NCBI RefSeq assembly: GCF_004124315.2
Contig: NZ_CP096889.1
Span: 2,277,001-2,341,000, forward strand
Length of the DNA: 64,000 nt
From: Bacillus cabrialesii
GTDB taxonomy: Bacteria > Bacillota > Bacilli > Bacillales > Bacillaceae
Direction of reading: 5' to 3'
Below the pieces are notes generated by a model that worked only from the letters and a program-made list of their open reading frames with translations, did not search any database and had not been told where the DNA came from. Shown here one piece after another: positions 25,135 through 32,641 of the stretch. Position 1 is the stretch's first letter. Each line of letters starts with the position of its first letter. Made by a program: the position numbers and the translations under genes.

Positions 25135-26613
25135 TTACAGGATAATGGCGATTAAGCCGCCTGATCCTTCGTTTATAATTCTTTCTAACGTTTCTTTTAA
25201 TTTGTACCGTGCGTTTTCAGGCATTAATGACAGCTTCGCCTGAATCCCTTCTCTCACAATTGAGCTCAGTGACCTTCCGAAAATATCTGAATTCCAGATG
25301 GAGAGCGGATCATCCTCAAAGTCTTGCATTAAATAGCGCACAAGCTCTTCGCTTTGTTTTTCCGTTCCGATAATCGGCGCGAATTCGCTTTCGACGTCTA
25401 CTTTGATCATATGGATCGACGGAGCGACAGCCTTCAGCCTCACACCGAATCGTGAGCCCTGCCTTATAATTTCCGGCTCATCGAGACTCATATCAGCTAA
25501 AGCAGGCGCTGCAATGCCGTATCCCGTCTGTTTGACCATTTTTAAGGCATCGGACACTTGATCATACTCTGTTTTCGCATGGGCGAAGTCCTGCATGAGC
25601 TCAAGCAGATGGTCTCTTCCTCTGATTTCTACACCGACCACTTCTTTCAGGATTTGATCATATAAATGGTCAGGCGCATACAAATCGATTTCAGCCACCC
25701 CTTGGCCAAGCTCAATTCCGGCTAATCCGGCACTTTCAATGAATTCAAACTCGCTGAAATGGCCGACAACCCTGTCTACGTCCCGGAGACGCTTAATATC
25801 TTTAACAGTTTCTTTCACGGACTCCTGATAGCTTTCACGCAGCCAATGGTTTTCTTTCAGCACCATTACCCAGCTTGGGAGATTGACATTGACTTCAAGC
25901 ACTGGAAACTCGTAGAGGGCCTCTCTGAGCACATTCAGCACATCTGTTTCCCGCATGCTTTCCACGCTCATTGCCAAAACCGGAATATCATATTTTTCGC
26001 TTAAATCCTGGCGCATGGCTTCTGTTTCCGGGTGATACGGCCTGACTGAGTTGATGACCATAATAAAGGGTTTGCCAACCTCTTTCAGCTCTTCAATGAC
26101 TCTTTCTTCAGCCTCTATATAGTCACTTCTGGCGATATCTCCAATGGTGCCGTCTGTCGTAATGACTACTCCGATGGTCGAGTGTTCTTGAATGACTTTT
26201 CGTGTGCCGATTTCAGCAGCCTCATGAAATGGGATCGGTTCTTCGTACCATGGCGTGTTAATCATCCGCGGTCCGTTTTCATCTTCATATCCTTTTGCGC
26301 CGGGCACTGTGTAACCTACACAATCTACTAATCTTATATTGACATCGAGTCCGTCTGACACGTGAACAGACATCGCCTGATTCGGAACAAATTTAGGCTC
26401 TGTAGTCATAATCGTTTTACCGGCTGCGCTCTGCGGCAGTTCATCCTGCGCACGGGCCCGGTCTGCTTCGTTACTGATATTCGGGAGCACCACAAGCTCC
26501 ATAAATTTTTTAATGAACGTGGATTTTCCTGTACGGACAGCACCTACGACTCCTAAGTATATATCGCCTCCTGTTCGTTCAGCGATATCCTTGAAAATAT
26601 CGACCTTTTCCAA
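25135..26613 (-). CDS. spoIVA: Spore coat basement-layer ATPase SpoIVA
   Basis: 492 residues from a TTG start set by GGAGGGG five to six bases upstream. Polymerises by ATP hydrolysis on the outer forespore membrane and anchors the spore coat. The TRAFAC-type Walker A is GAVRTGKS (residues 24-31). A middle domain and an ATPase-independent C-terminal domain end in the hydrophobic GGLIAIIL, needed for targeting to the forespore surface. The sigma-E-type promoter about 70 bases upstream fits mother-cell expression. Confidence 0.97.
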   Translation of the reverse strand: MEKVDIFKDIAERTGGDIYLGVVGAVRTGKSTFIKKFMELVVLPNISNEADRARAQDELPQSAAGKTIMTTEPKFVPNQAMSVHVSDGLDVNIRLVDCVGYTVPGAKGYEDENGPRMINTPWYEEPIPFHEAAEIGTRKVIQEHSTIGVVITTDGTIGDIARSDYIEAEERVIEELKEVGKPFIMVINSVRPYHPETEAMRQDLSEKYDIPVLAMSVESMRETDVLNVLREALYEFPVLEVNVNLPSWVMVLKENHWLRESYQESVKETVKDIKRLRDVDRVVGHFSEFEFIESAGLAGIELGQGVAEIDLYAPDHLYDQILKEVVGVEIRGRDHLLELMQDFAHAKTEYDQVSDALKMVKQTGYGIAAPALADMSLDEPEIIRQGSRFGVRLKAVAPSIHMIKVDVESEFAPIIGTEKQSEELVRYLMQDFEDDPLSIWNSDIFGRSLSSIVREGIQAKLSLMPENARYKLKETLERIINEGSGGLIAIIL

Positions 26614-26684
26614 GTGATCCCCTCCCGGACTTCCTATCCTTATCAATTTTATTAAGCTCTTTCAATCAAAACACAGGACACTAT

Positions 26685-26715
26685 ATGTGTATGACGTTGT
26701 CCTATTTCAATATGA
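26685..26715 (-). promoter_or_regulatory. Sigma-E promoter of spoIVA
   Basis: Minus strand TCATATT, 15 bases, CATACACAT. This fits the sigma-E consensus (ATATT / CATACA-T) and the known mother-cell control of spoIVA. Confidence 0.75.
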
Positions 26716-26754
26716 CATCTTTAGAAAATTTCCCATCCTCAATCTATTAAAGTA

Positions 26755-26797
26755 TAAAAAAACCTTTCTCCCTATTTGTATGCACGGGAGAAAGGTT
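26755..26797 (-). terminator. Terminator of yphF overlapping its stop codon
   Basis: Minus strand: 12-bp perfect stem AACCTTTCTCCC with its complement, ~13-base loop, then seven T. The stem begins right at the yphF TGA. Confidence 0.82.
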
Positions 26798-27531
26798 CAT
26801 TCCTTTTTCATATCATTTTCTAAAAAAACAGGTTCCTGTTTGTGATTTACCGTATATTTCACAGAAAACGCGGGGACAAAGGGGGTTTCTTGCCAAATCA
26901 TATCCTGGATTTCAGACCCGGGTTTAAACGTTTTTTTGCTTTTTTTGAGAAAAGAAGCGAGCTCAGTCCGGTAATCGGCATATATTTCTCCGTCTCCGTC
27001 AATCATAAGCGGCAAGGAATCCCCTGATATTGGGCTTGTCACTGCAAGAGATGTTCCATCCCCCAGCTTCTTCTCATCGAGTGTAAATAAATCACGTGAC
27101 AGCACATCTTTGTAGGGCGGGTATTGATGCTCTTGGCGGTACATTTGAACACGCAATTTTACGTCGCGGATTCTTTCAGCCATCTTTAGATCAATCAATT
27201 TAACAGTCGGATCGTTCTCTACGTCTACAAGAACGTATTGATAGTCTCCCCCGCTTTCATATGCCGTGCTTGGAGGTTCGGCCATATACCTCGGCGCTAG
27301 ACGGTTAAAGTCTATCGGATATTTTTGATATAGCGGTGTCGACATATCTTTTGTTTGAATGGGAAGCAGTCCACCATTTGCCTTTTGAAATTCATCAACA
27401 GCAGACTGGACCTGCTTTAGCTGGTCCTGATAAGGAATGGCGTGTACACTGCTTTTCCGCTCATTTGGATATAAACAGCCTGATAAAAGCACGGCTGCCG
27501 CAAAAATCATAGCGCACTTCAGTTTACCCAT
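26797..27531 (-). CDS. yphF: Putative lipoprotein YphF
   Basis: 244 residues. The N-terminal signal sequence ends in a lipobox LSGC (Cys19), so it should be lipid-anchored outside the membrane. The remainder is hydrophilic and matches B. subtilis YphF. No catalytic motif recognised; function unknown. It follows yphE closely and precedes spoIVA; a sporulation role is possible from context but not shown. Confidence 0.87.
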   Translation of the reverse strand: MGKLKCAMIFAAAVLLSGCLYPNERKSSVHAIPYQDQLKQVQSAVDEFQKANGGLLPIQTKDMSTPLYQKYPIDFNRLAPRYMAEPPSTAYESGGDYQYVLVDVENDPTVKLIDLKMAERIRDVKLRVQMYRQEHQYPPYKDVLSRDLFTLDEKKLGDGTSLAVTSPISGDSLPLMIDGDGEIYADYRTELASFLKKSKKTFKPGSEIQDMIWQETPFVPAFSVKYTVNHKQEPVFLENDMKKE

Positions 27532-27552
27532 ACAGCACTTCCTTTTACAGCT

Positions 27553-27756
27553 TTATTCATTGACAGGGCCGCTGAATACCACGAGAAACACAATAATTCC
27601 AGATATGAGCATACACGTAAAAGCGAATGATGAAACCGCAATCTTCAGAAAACGGTTTTGAAACTTAAAGCGGCTTAAATAGATGGAAGCTACAGCCAGA
27701 AACATCAGACCCATGGACCCTAGTGCAAACCACATTTTCATCAATGCCAGACTCAA
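27553..27756 (-). CDS. yphE: DUF2768 small membrane protein YphE
   Basis: 67 residues with two hydrophobic segments (about 5-27 and 36-62) separated by a short basic loop (SRFKFQNRF). Matches B. subtilis YphE (DUF2768). Upstream of yphF by 21 bases, probably co-transcribed. Function unknown. Confidence 0.86.
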   Translation of the reverse strand: MSLALMKMWFALGSMGLMFLAVASIYLSRFKFQNRFLKIAVSSFAFTCMLISGIIVFLVVFSGPVNE

Positions 27757-27857
27757 TGACCTGCGCCTCCCCGATATGTATGATGTAAGCGTTATATTTT
27801 AATTTTAATATACACCCCCAGAAAAGATCAACCAGATTTTCCAACCTTTGATAGAAC

Positions 27858-27895
27858 AAAAAAACTGAAGCAAAGAGGGGGACCTTCGCTTCAGT
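27858..27895 (-). terminator. Terminator at the end of the gpsA 3' region
   Basis: Minus strand: ACTGAAGC / GCTTCAGT, 8-bp stem with a 16-base loop, then a run of T. It lies about 200 bases past the gpsA stop, so the der-gpsA transcript carries an unusually long 3' untranslated region, or a separate small transcript ends here. Confidence 0.8.
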
Positions 27896-27945
27896 CAACT
27901 TGACTATATTCACCTGCACGTTTAAGAAACACTCTCTTGGACTTC

Positions 27946-27981
27946 GATGCTATAGTATGCGACTTGGCATACAGATGCATC
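27946..27981 (-). other. Nested inverted repeat in the gpsA 3' region (possible structured RNA)
   Basis: GATGC - 4 bases - GTATGC - CAAGTC loop - GCATAC - 4 bases - GCATC: two perfect stems of 5 and 6 bp around a symmetric 4x4 internal loop. It is not followed by a T run, so it is not a terminator. It lies between the gpsA stop and the terminator at 27858-27895. I do not recognise a family. Confidence 0.5.
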
Positions 27982-27983
27982 CT

Positions 27984-28094
27984 CTATTGCCTAAATCGGC
28001 AAAATGTTTCAGGAGATCCCAAGACTTGGGTGTTCTTCTGTTTTTCGGGTTTTCGTTCAATTAAGATATGCGGTCTTCCAAACGATTGACACAT
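27984..28094 (-). CDS. Possible 36-codon ORF directly after gpsA
   Basis: An ATG immediately follows the gpsA TAA and opens a frame of 36 codons, basic and hydrophilic (starts MCQSFGRPH, contains ERKPEKQKNT). The upstream sequence AAGTGAAG is only a weak ribosome binding site, so expression could depend on re-initiation after gpsA. Codon use is not diagnostic at this length. It could equally be non-coding RNA sequence: it includes the small palindrome CCCAAGTCTTGGG. No homologue is recognised. Confidence 0.2.
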   Translation of the reverse strand: MCQSFGRPHILIERKPEKQKNTQVLGSPETFCRFRQ

Positions 28095-29132
28095 TTACTT
28101 CACTTGATTTTCAAACGTATTGACCAGATCCTCCATCTCGTGGGTTTTTCCTCTCGCCATTAAAGATTCAACAGCCGTTTCCACTTTTTGCCCGTTAAAT
28201 AGAACTTGATGAAGCGCTTCTGTAATCGGCATTTTCACATCATATTTCTGCGAAAGCTGGTAAGCCGCTTTTGTCGTCCGGACGCCTTCGACTACCATTC
28301 CCATCTCTTCAAGAACGTCTTTGAGCTCGTACCCTTTTCCGAGCAAATTGCCGGCACGCCAGTTTCTGGAATGAACGCTTGTGCACGTAACAATCAGATC
28401 GCCCACTCCAGTCAATCCAGAAAACGTCAAGGGATTCCCGCCCATTTTCGTTCCGAGTCTCGCGATTTCGGCAAGTCCGCGTGTGATTAAAGCAGCTTTG
28501 GCATTGTCCCCATACCCTAAACCATCTGTAATTCCTGCGGCAAGGGCAATAATATTTTTTAAGGCTCCCCCGATTTCAACTCCGATAATATCAGGGTTTG
28601 TGTACACCCGGAAATTGTGATTAATAAATAAATCCTGCACCTCTTCTGCTGCCCGCATGCTCTTTGAAGATGATGTAACAGTCGTCGGATGCCGCATCCC
28701 CACTTCTTCCGCATGGCTCGGACCAGAAAGGACAACAATATCTTTTCTGGCATCGTTCGGAAGCTCAATTTCCATAATCTCAGAAATCCGCAGCAGCGAA
28801 TCAGGCTCTATTCCCTTGCTGACGTGAACAAAGACTGCCTCTTTCGTTATGAAAGGCACAGCCTGTCTCAGCACTTCACGAATTGCTTTTGTCGGAACCG
28901 CAACGATAATAAAATCTGCGTCGGAAACAGCTTCATTCATATCTGTTGTTCCTTTAATGCTTGTAGGCAGCTTAACATTCGGCAGATAATCTTTGTTTTC
29001 ATGTAACTCATTAATTTGATGAATTAAATCTGAACGGTGAGCCCATACACACACTTCATTTCCGTTATCAGTCAGAACTAAAGCTAGCGCCGTTCCCCAA
29101 CTCCCCGCTCCAAGCATAGTAACTTTTTTCAT
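28095..29132 (-). CDS. gpsA: Glycerol-3-phosphate dehydrogenase [NAD(P)+]
   Basis: 345 residues. Reduces dihydroxyacetone phosphate to sn-glycerol-3-phosphate for phospholipid synthesis. The N-terminal Rossmann loop is GAGSWGTALA (8-17); VSKGIE, LSGPSHAEEV and GGALKNIIALAAG carry the catalytic Lys and substrate contacts. Full length. It follows der by 16 bases and is likely co-transcribed with it. Confidence 0.97.
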   Translation of the reverse strand: MKKVTMLGAGSWGTALALVLTDNGNEVCVWAHRSDLIHQINELHENKDYLPNVKLPTSIKGTTDMNEAVSDADFIIVAVPTKAIREVLRQAVPFITKEAVFVHVSKGIEPDSLLRISEIMEIELPNDARKDIVVLSGPSHAEEVGMRHPTTVTSSSKSMRAAEEVQDLFINHNFRVYTNPDIIGVEIGGALKNIIALAAGITDGLGYGDNAKAALITRGLAEIARLGTKMGGNPLTFSGLTGVGDLIVTCTSVHSRNWRAGNLLGKGYELKDVLEEMGMVVEGVRTTKAAYQLSQKYDVKMPITEALHQVLFNGQKVETAVESLMARGKTHEMEDLVNTFENQVK

Positions 29133-29148
29133 TTTGATTCACACCTTT

Positions 29149-30459
29149 TTATTTTCTAGCTCTTGCAAATATTTTGATTGGTGTCCCCTCAAAACCAAAC
29201 GCATCTCTGATTCGGTTTTCTAAAAAGCGTTCGTACGAAAAATGCATCAATTCCGGATCGTTTACAAACACAACGAAACTCGGCGGTTTAACTGCCACTT
29301 GAGTCGCATAATAAATCTTCAAACGAGAACCGTTATGAGTCGGCGTAGGATTCATTGCCACCGCATCCATGATGATATCATTTAAGACATTCGTCTGAAC
29401 TCGAAGTGAATGGTTTTCGCTTGCTTTAATAATCGCAGGCATCAGCGTATGGATCCGTTTTGTCGTTAAGGCTGACATGAATAGGATTGGCGCATAATCA
29501 AGAAATTGAAAGTGATCACGAATATTTTCTTCAAATTCTTTCATCGTGCTTTCATCTTTGTCAACGGCATCCCATTTGTTTACAACGATCACGACGGCCT
29601 TGCCCGCTTCGTGTGCATAACCGGCGATGCGCTTGTCCTGTTCAATAATGCCTTCTTCGCCATCAAGCACAACCGCAACGACTTCTGAGCGGTCGATTGC
29701 TTTCAGCGCCCGCAGCACACTATACTTCTCAGTCGTTTCATAGACTTTCCCTTTTTTTCGCATTCCGGCAGTATCAACAATGACAAACTCCTGCTGGTTG
29801 TACGTAAACACCGTATCAACAGCATCTCTTGTCGTTCCTGCCACGTTGCTCACAATGACGCGTTCTTCGCCGAGCATCGCGTTCACAAGTGAGGACTTTC
29901 CGACATTCGGACGCCCGATCAGGCAAAATTGAATCACTTCTTCATCGTATTTCGTTTCAGGAATGTTTTTAAAATGCTCCGCAGCGGCATCCAGTAAATC
30001 ACCAAGCCCGAGTCCGTGTGTTCCCGAAATTGGATACGGCTCACCAAAGCCAAGCGAATAAAAATCATAAATATTCGCTCTCATTTCAGTGTTATCCAGT
30101 TTATTAACCGCCAAAACAACTGGCTTTTTCGTGCGGTATAAAATTTTCGCTACTTCTTCATCAGCAGCTGTCACGCCTTCACGGCCGTTCACCATAAAAA
30201 TAATGACGTCCGCTTCATCCATGGCGATTTCCGCCTGCTGGCGAATTTGCGCTAAGAACGGCTCATCACCGATATCAATACCGCCAGTATCAATCAAATT
30301 AAAATCATAATTCAGCCACTCAGCCGAGCTGTATATCCGATCCCTTGTCACACCAGGGGTATCTTCTACTATTGAAATTCTTTCTCCCGCAATCCGGTTA
30401 AAGATTGTGGATTTTCCTACATTTGGTCTCCCGACAATGGCTACGACAGGTTTACCCAT
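29149..30459 (-). CDS. der: Ribosome-assembly GTPase Der (EngA)
   Basis: 436 residues with two GTPase domains in tandem. The first has GRPNVGKST (about 10-18), DTGG and NKLD; the second has GRPNVGKSS (about 183-191), DTAG and NKWD. A C-terminal KH-like domain (from about 350) ends in basic RARK. Essential for 50S subunit maturation. Followed by gpsA; separated from ypzH upstream by a terminator. Confidence 0.97.
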   Translation of the reverse strand: MGKPVVAIVGRPNVGKSTIFNRIAGERISIVEDTPGVTRDRIYSSAEWLNYDFNLIDTGGIDIGDEPFLAQIRQQAEIAMDEADVIIFMVNGREGVTAADEEVAKILYRTKKPVVLAVNKLDNTEMRANIYDFYSLGFGEPYPISGTHGLGLGDLLDAAAEHFKNIPETKYDEEVIQFCLIGRPNVGKSSLVNAMLGEERVIVSNVAGTTRDAVDTVFTYNQQEFVIVDTAGMRKKGKVYETTEKYSVLRALKAIDRSEVVAVVLDGEEGIIEQDKRIAGYAHEAGKAVVIVVNKWDAVDKDESTMKEFEENIRDHFQFLDYAPILFMSALTTKRIHTLMPAIIKASENHSLRVQTNVLNDIIMDAVAMNPTPTHNGSRLKIYYATQVAVKPPSFVVFVNDPELMHFSYERFLENRIRDAFGFEGTPIKIFARARK

Positions 30460-30541
30460 AGTACCCTTCCTTTCGATCCAGCCGCTTTCATTTTTACATA
30501 AATTTCCAACCGGTTATTAAAATCATTTCATTCACTTTTAT

Positions 30542-30568
30542 GAAAAGAAACCCTTCAGAGGAAGGGCT
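30542..30568 (-). terminator. Terminator of the yphA-yphB-ypzH unit
   Basis: Minus strand: CCCTTC, CTCT loop, GAAGGG, then TTTCTTTTC. Located between ypzH and der. Confidence 0.6.
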
Positions 30569-30612
30569 TAACTCATTTATTATATCAGTTTTTACTGGGA
30601 TCACAACTATTC

Positions 30613-30807
30613 TTAAAAATGTTTCACGATCAAATACACGTCATCTCCAATTCTATGCGCTATTCCGTCAAGAATCGCTTCAAGATTTTTAGCGAAAAGC
30701 TCCATCTCTTTTTGGTCATTGCAAAAAAATACAGGCGCTCCTCCCGCAGCCCGGTTCCGGTTCGTCGTGATCACAGACAAAATCACTTTCGTGAGAGATT
30801 CACTCAT
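30613..30807 (-). CDS. ypzH: Small protein YpzH, capping-complex partner of the YIEGIA protein
   Basis: 64 residues. Its ATG overlaps the yphB stop as ATGA, which implies coupling to the YIEGIA membrane protein upstream. Compact alpha/beta composition without a membrane segment. Annotated in databases, as I recall, as capping complex subunit for YIEGIA; the symbol is from memory and moderately sure. No enzymatic motif. Confidence 0.75.
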   Translation of the reverse strand: MSESLTKVILSVITTNRNRAAGGAPVFFCNDQKEMELFAKNLEAILDGIAHRIGDDVYLIVKHF

Positions 30808-31697
30808 CCTATCACCTTATCCTGGTTCTTGATAAATTCCGTCGGCATTCTGATCGCGTTTTCCAAGGTCGGAACATTGCTGATGATCTGAACAGCCGTT
30901 TCGGGGTGGTGAATTTGCGGCAGAACAAATACCGCCACTCTCCCATCATTTAAATCACGTTTTGCAATTGGTGTCAGAGACGGCTCTCCCGAATCCCGAT
31001 AAACCCCGAGCACATTGGAAACATCAAATAAAATGGCCTGGCGTTGCCCTAAGTTGGCAATCGTCGCTGCTGAATTAAAATTTTTTGGCGTTAAAATAAA
31101 TCCCATGCCATGCTTTAAAATCAGCTCCTGTTTCTCCGGAAGCCCGATATTCATCATATAAATATTATCAACAAACAATCCCGGACCGTCAAAGCGAGGC
31201 TTTATGTACTTGATATCTACAATATCCTTCAACACACTGCCTGACATAAATTTCATCGCCAGCAAAAAACATACAACAGCCGCTATGACCGCAGCCCAAA
31301 TGGATAAAAACACATACGCAGACGTTGTCAAAAGCGCTGTAAAGATCACTATATAATTTCTGCTTTCAAAAGCAATGGCAATTCCCTCAATATATGTGCT
31401 TCCTCTTGAGACGAGTTCATACGAATCCATTTGCGTCAGCGTGTTCCGCTCCATGTTTCGGACATCTCTAAATTGCGTCGCGGCTAACGTTAAAAATGTG
31501 ATGGCCGTAAATTCCTCCTGCAAAAGCGCCGGCATAATAATGGCCCCTAAACCAGCCGCGATCAGCCCTAGTGCAATATGAATGACTTTCCCATGAATAT
31601 AGGTCGGATACTGGCGGTAATCCGTTTTCAGCATATAAAGCCGTGTTGCTACTCCGGCAATGACCCCAGCAATAATCGGATAGATGTAATCACTCAT
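30804..31697 (-). CDS. yphB: YIEGIA-family membrane protein YphB
   Basis: 297 residues. About five membrane segments fill the first ~150 residues, with the family motif STYIEGIAIAFE near residue 103. A soluble C-terminal part (from about 165) with mixed alpha/beta character follows. Start and stop overlap yphA and ypzH by ATGA, so the three form one translational unit. The family is conserved in spore formers; the mechanism is not evident from sequence. Confidence 0.87.
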   Translation of the reverse strand: MSDYIYPIIAGVIAGVATRLYMLKTDYRQYPTYIHGKVIHIALGLIAAGLGAIIMPALLQEEFTAITFLTLAATQFRDVRNMERNTLTQMDSYELVSRGSTYIEGIAIAFESRNYIVIFTALLTTSAYVFLSIWAAVIAAVVCFLLAMKFMSGSVLKDIVDIKYIKPRFDGPGLFVDNIYMMNIGLPEKQELILKHGMGFILTPKNFNSAATIANLGQRQAILFDVSNVLGVYRDSGEPSLTPIAKRDLNDGRVAVFVLPQIHHPETAVQIISNVPTLENAIRMPTEFIKNQDKVIG

Positions 31698-32293
31698 GAC
31701 ATTTTGGTAGCTCCTTTGTTTGATCTTTTGCTTTTTTGACCAATCTGGCTTGCGAGCTGTTCATATTTGGATATGCCAAACAGCAATATCATGCCCGCAG
31801 AACACGCATTCAGCCATTGAAAGCCGCCGACAGCCAAAGCCCCGGCCAACTTCTGAATCACAAACGAATACACCAGTTCGCCTTGGCACATCCCTAAGAC
31901 AAATAAGGCAAGCTGCTTCTCGAAAACCCTTTCAATCGAAGCTGTCAAAAGCACTATTAATATAACGGCAGCCCACTCAGGTTTTATGATGAACCAAACC
32001 GGATCATATAATGCAAAAAGATAAACAAAGGCATATCCGGCAACAAGCGTCAGAAAGACCATGAGATAACGAAAACGATACATCCCCAAATACCCGGCAT
32101 AGACACATCCGCAGATGAAAAACATCATATAAGCAGCATTCAGGGAAAAATATAAAGTAATGTCATGTATGCTTAGGATTATATTAGTCAAAATAAAGAC
32201 AGAGACGGCAAATCGTCTTTTCGTTTTTCCAAAAATAAAGGTTGTCAGAACCCACAGAAACCACATTGACCAATAGTAATAAAATTGTGCCAT
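31694..32293 (-). CDS. yphA: Integral membrane protein YphA
   Basis: 199 residues from the ATG (MAQFYYYW) with GGAGG seven bases upstream; the open frame extends 17 codons further but without support. Six or so hydrophobic helices and a very basic C-terminal tail (GQKSKRSNKG). Matches B. subtilis YphA. First gene of yphA-yphB-ypzH. A perfect inverted repeat overlaps its ribosome binding site. Confidence 0.87.
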   Translation of the reverse strand: MAQFYYYWSMWFLWVLTTFIFGKTKRRFAVSVFILTNIILSIHDITLYFSLNAAYMMFFICGCVYAGYLGMYRFRYLMVFLTLVAGYAFVYLFALYDPVWFIIKPEWAAVILIVLLTASIERVFEKQLALFVLGMCQGELVYSFVIQKLAGALAVGGFQWLNACSAGMILLFGISKYEQLASQIGQKSKRSNKGATKMS

Positions 32294-32303
32294 TTCGCTT
32301 CCT

Positions 32304-32320
32304 CCATACTCACAGTATGG
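32304..32320 (-). repeat. Inverted repeat overlapping the yphA ribosome binding site
   Basis: CCATACT - 3 bases - AGTATGG, a perfect 7-bp palindrome between the divergent yphA and ypzI. On the minus strand its last GG is part of the yphA GGAGG site, so as RNA it would partly occlude the site; as DNA it could be an operator. Confidence 0.5.
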
Positions 32321-32370
32321 AGCCGAAGCGCATTTTTTAAACAATCCATCTTACATTAAGGAGTATGATC

Positions 32371-32502
32371 ATGGGAAAAGACAGACAGGAGAAAAAACTA
32401 AAAGCTTCAGGCAGAGTCGAATCAGACCGCGACCAGTCCATTCACTATGACGGAGCGACAAGCCTTGAACAAAACGGAAGATTCAAAAAGCGAAAATCAT
32501 AA
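32371..32502 (+). CDS. ypzI: Small basic protein YpzI
   Basis: 43 residues, MGKDRQEKK to GRFKKRKS, highly charged with a Lys/Arg-rich end. It starts at ATG seven bases after AAGGAG. Sequence matches my recollection of B. subtilis YpzI exactly. Plus strand, divergent from yphA, ending eight bases before the terminator palindrome now duplicated by the IS. Function unknown. Confidence 0.85.
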   Translation: MGKDRQEKKLKASGRVESDRDQSIHYDGATSLEQNGRFKKRKS

Positions 32503-32509
32503 TACAAAA

Positions 32510-32536
32510 AGCCCAAAACTCATTAAGTTTTGGGCT
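32510..32536. repeat. Left copy of the 27-bp direct repeat flanking the IS (terminator palindrome)
   Basis: AGCCCAAAACT - CATTA - AGTTTTGGGCT, an 11-bp stem palindrome. Identical to the copy at 34095-34121. Before insertion this was a single bidirectional terminator between ypzI and fni with A and T runs on its sides. Confidence 0.88.
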
Positions 32537-32538
32537 CA

Positions 32539-32578
32539 GCTTGTAGAGAAAACGATGTTTTTCTCCACAAGCTTTTTT
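32539..32578 (+). terminator. Inward-facing terminator at the left IS end
   Basis: A 14-bp stem with one mismatch (GCTTGTAGAGAAAA with its partner ending CACAAGC) followed by six T on the plus strand. It would stop transcripts coming from ypzI. Confidence 0.7.
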
Positions 32579-32641
32579 GTTTTATGCTGTTTCTTTAGAT
32601 TTTCATCAGGTTTCAGATGCAGAAAAAGCGCTCCCACATGC

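Noticed and set aside
27665..27919. 84-codon minus-strand ORF overlapping yphE
   Set aside because: Wrong frame relative to yphE, crosses the terminator at 27858-27895 and has no homology that I recognise.
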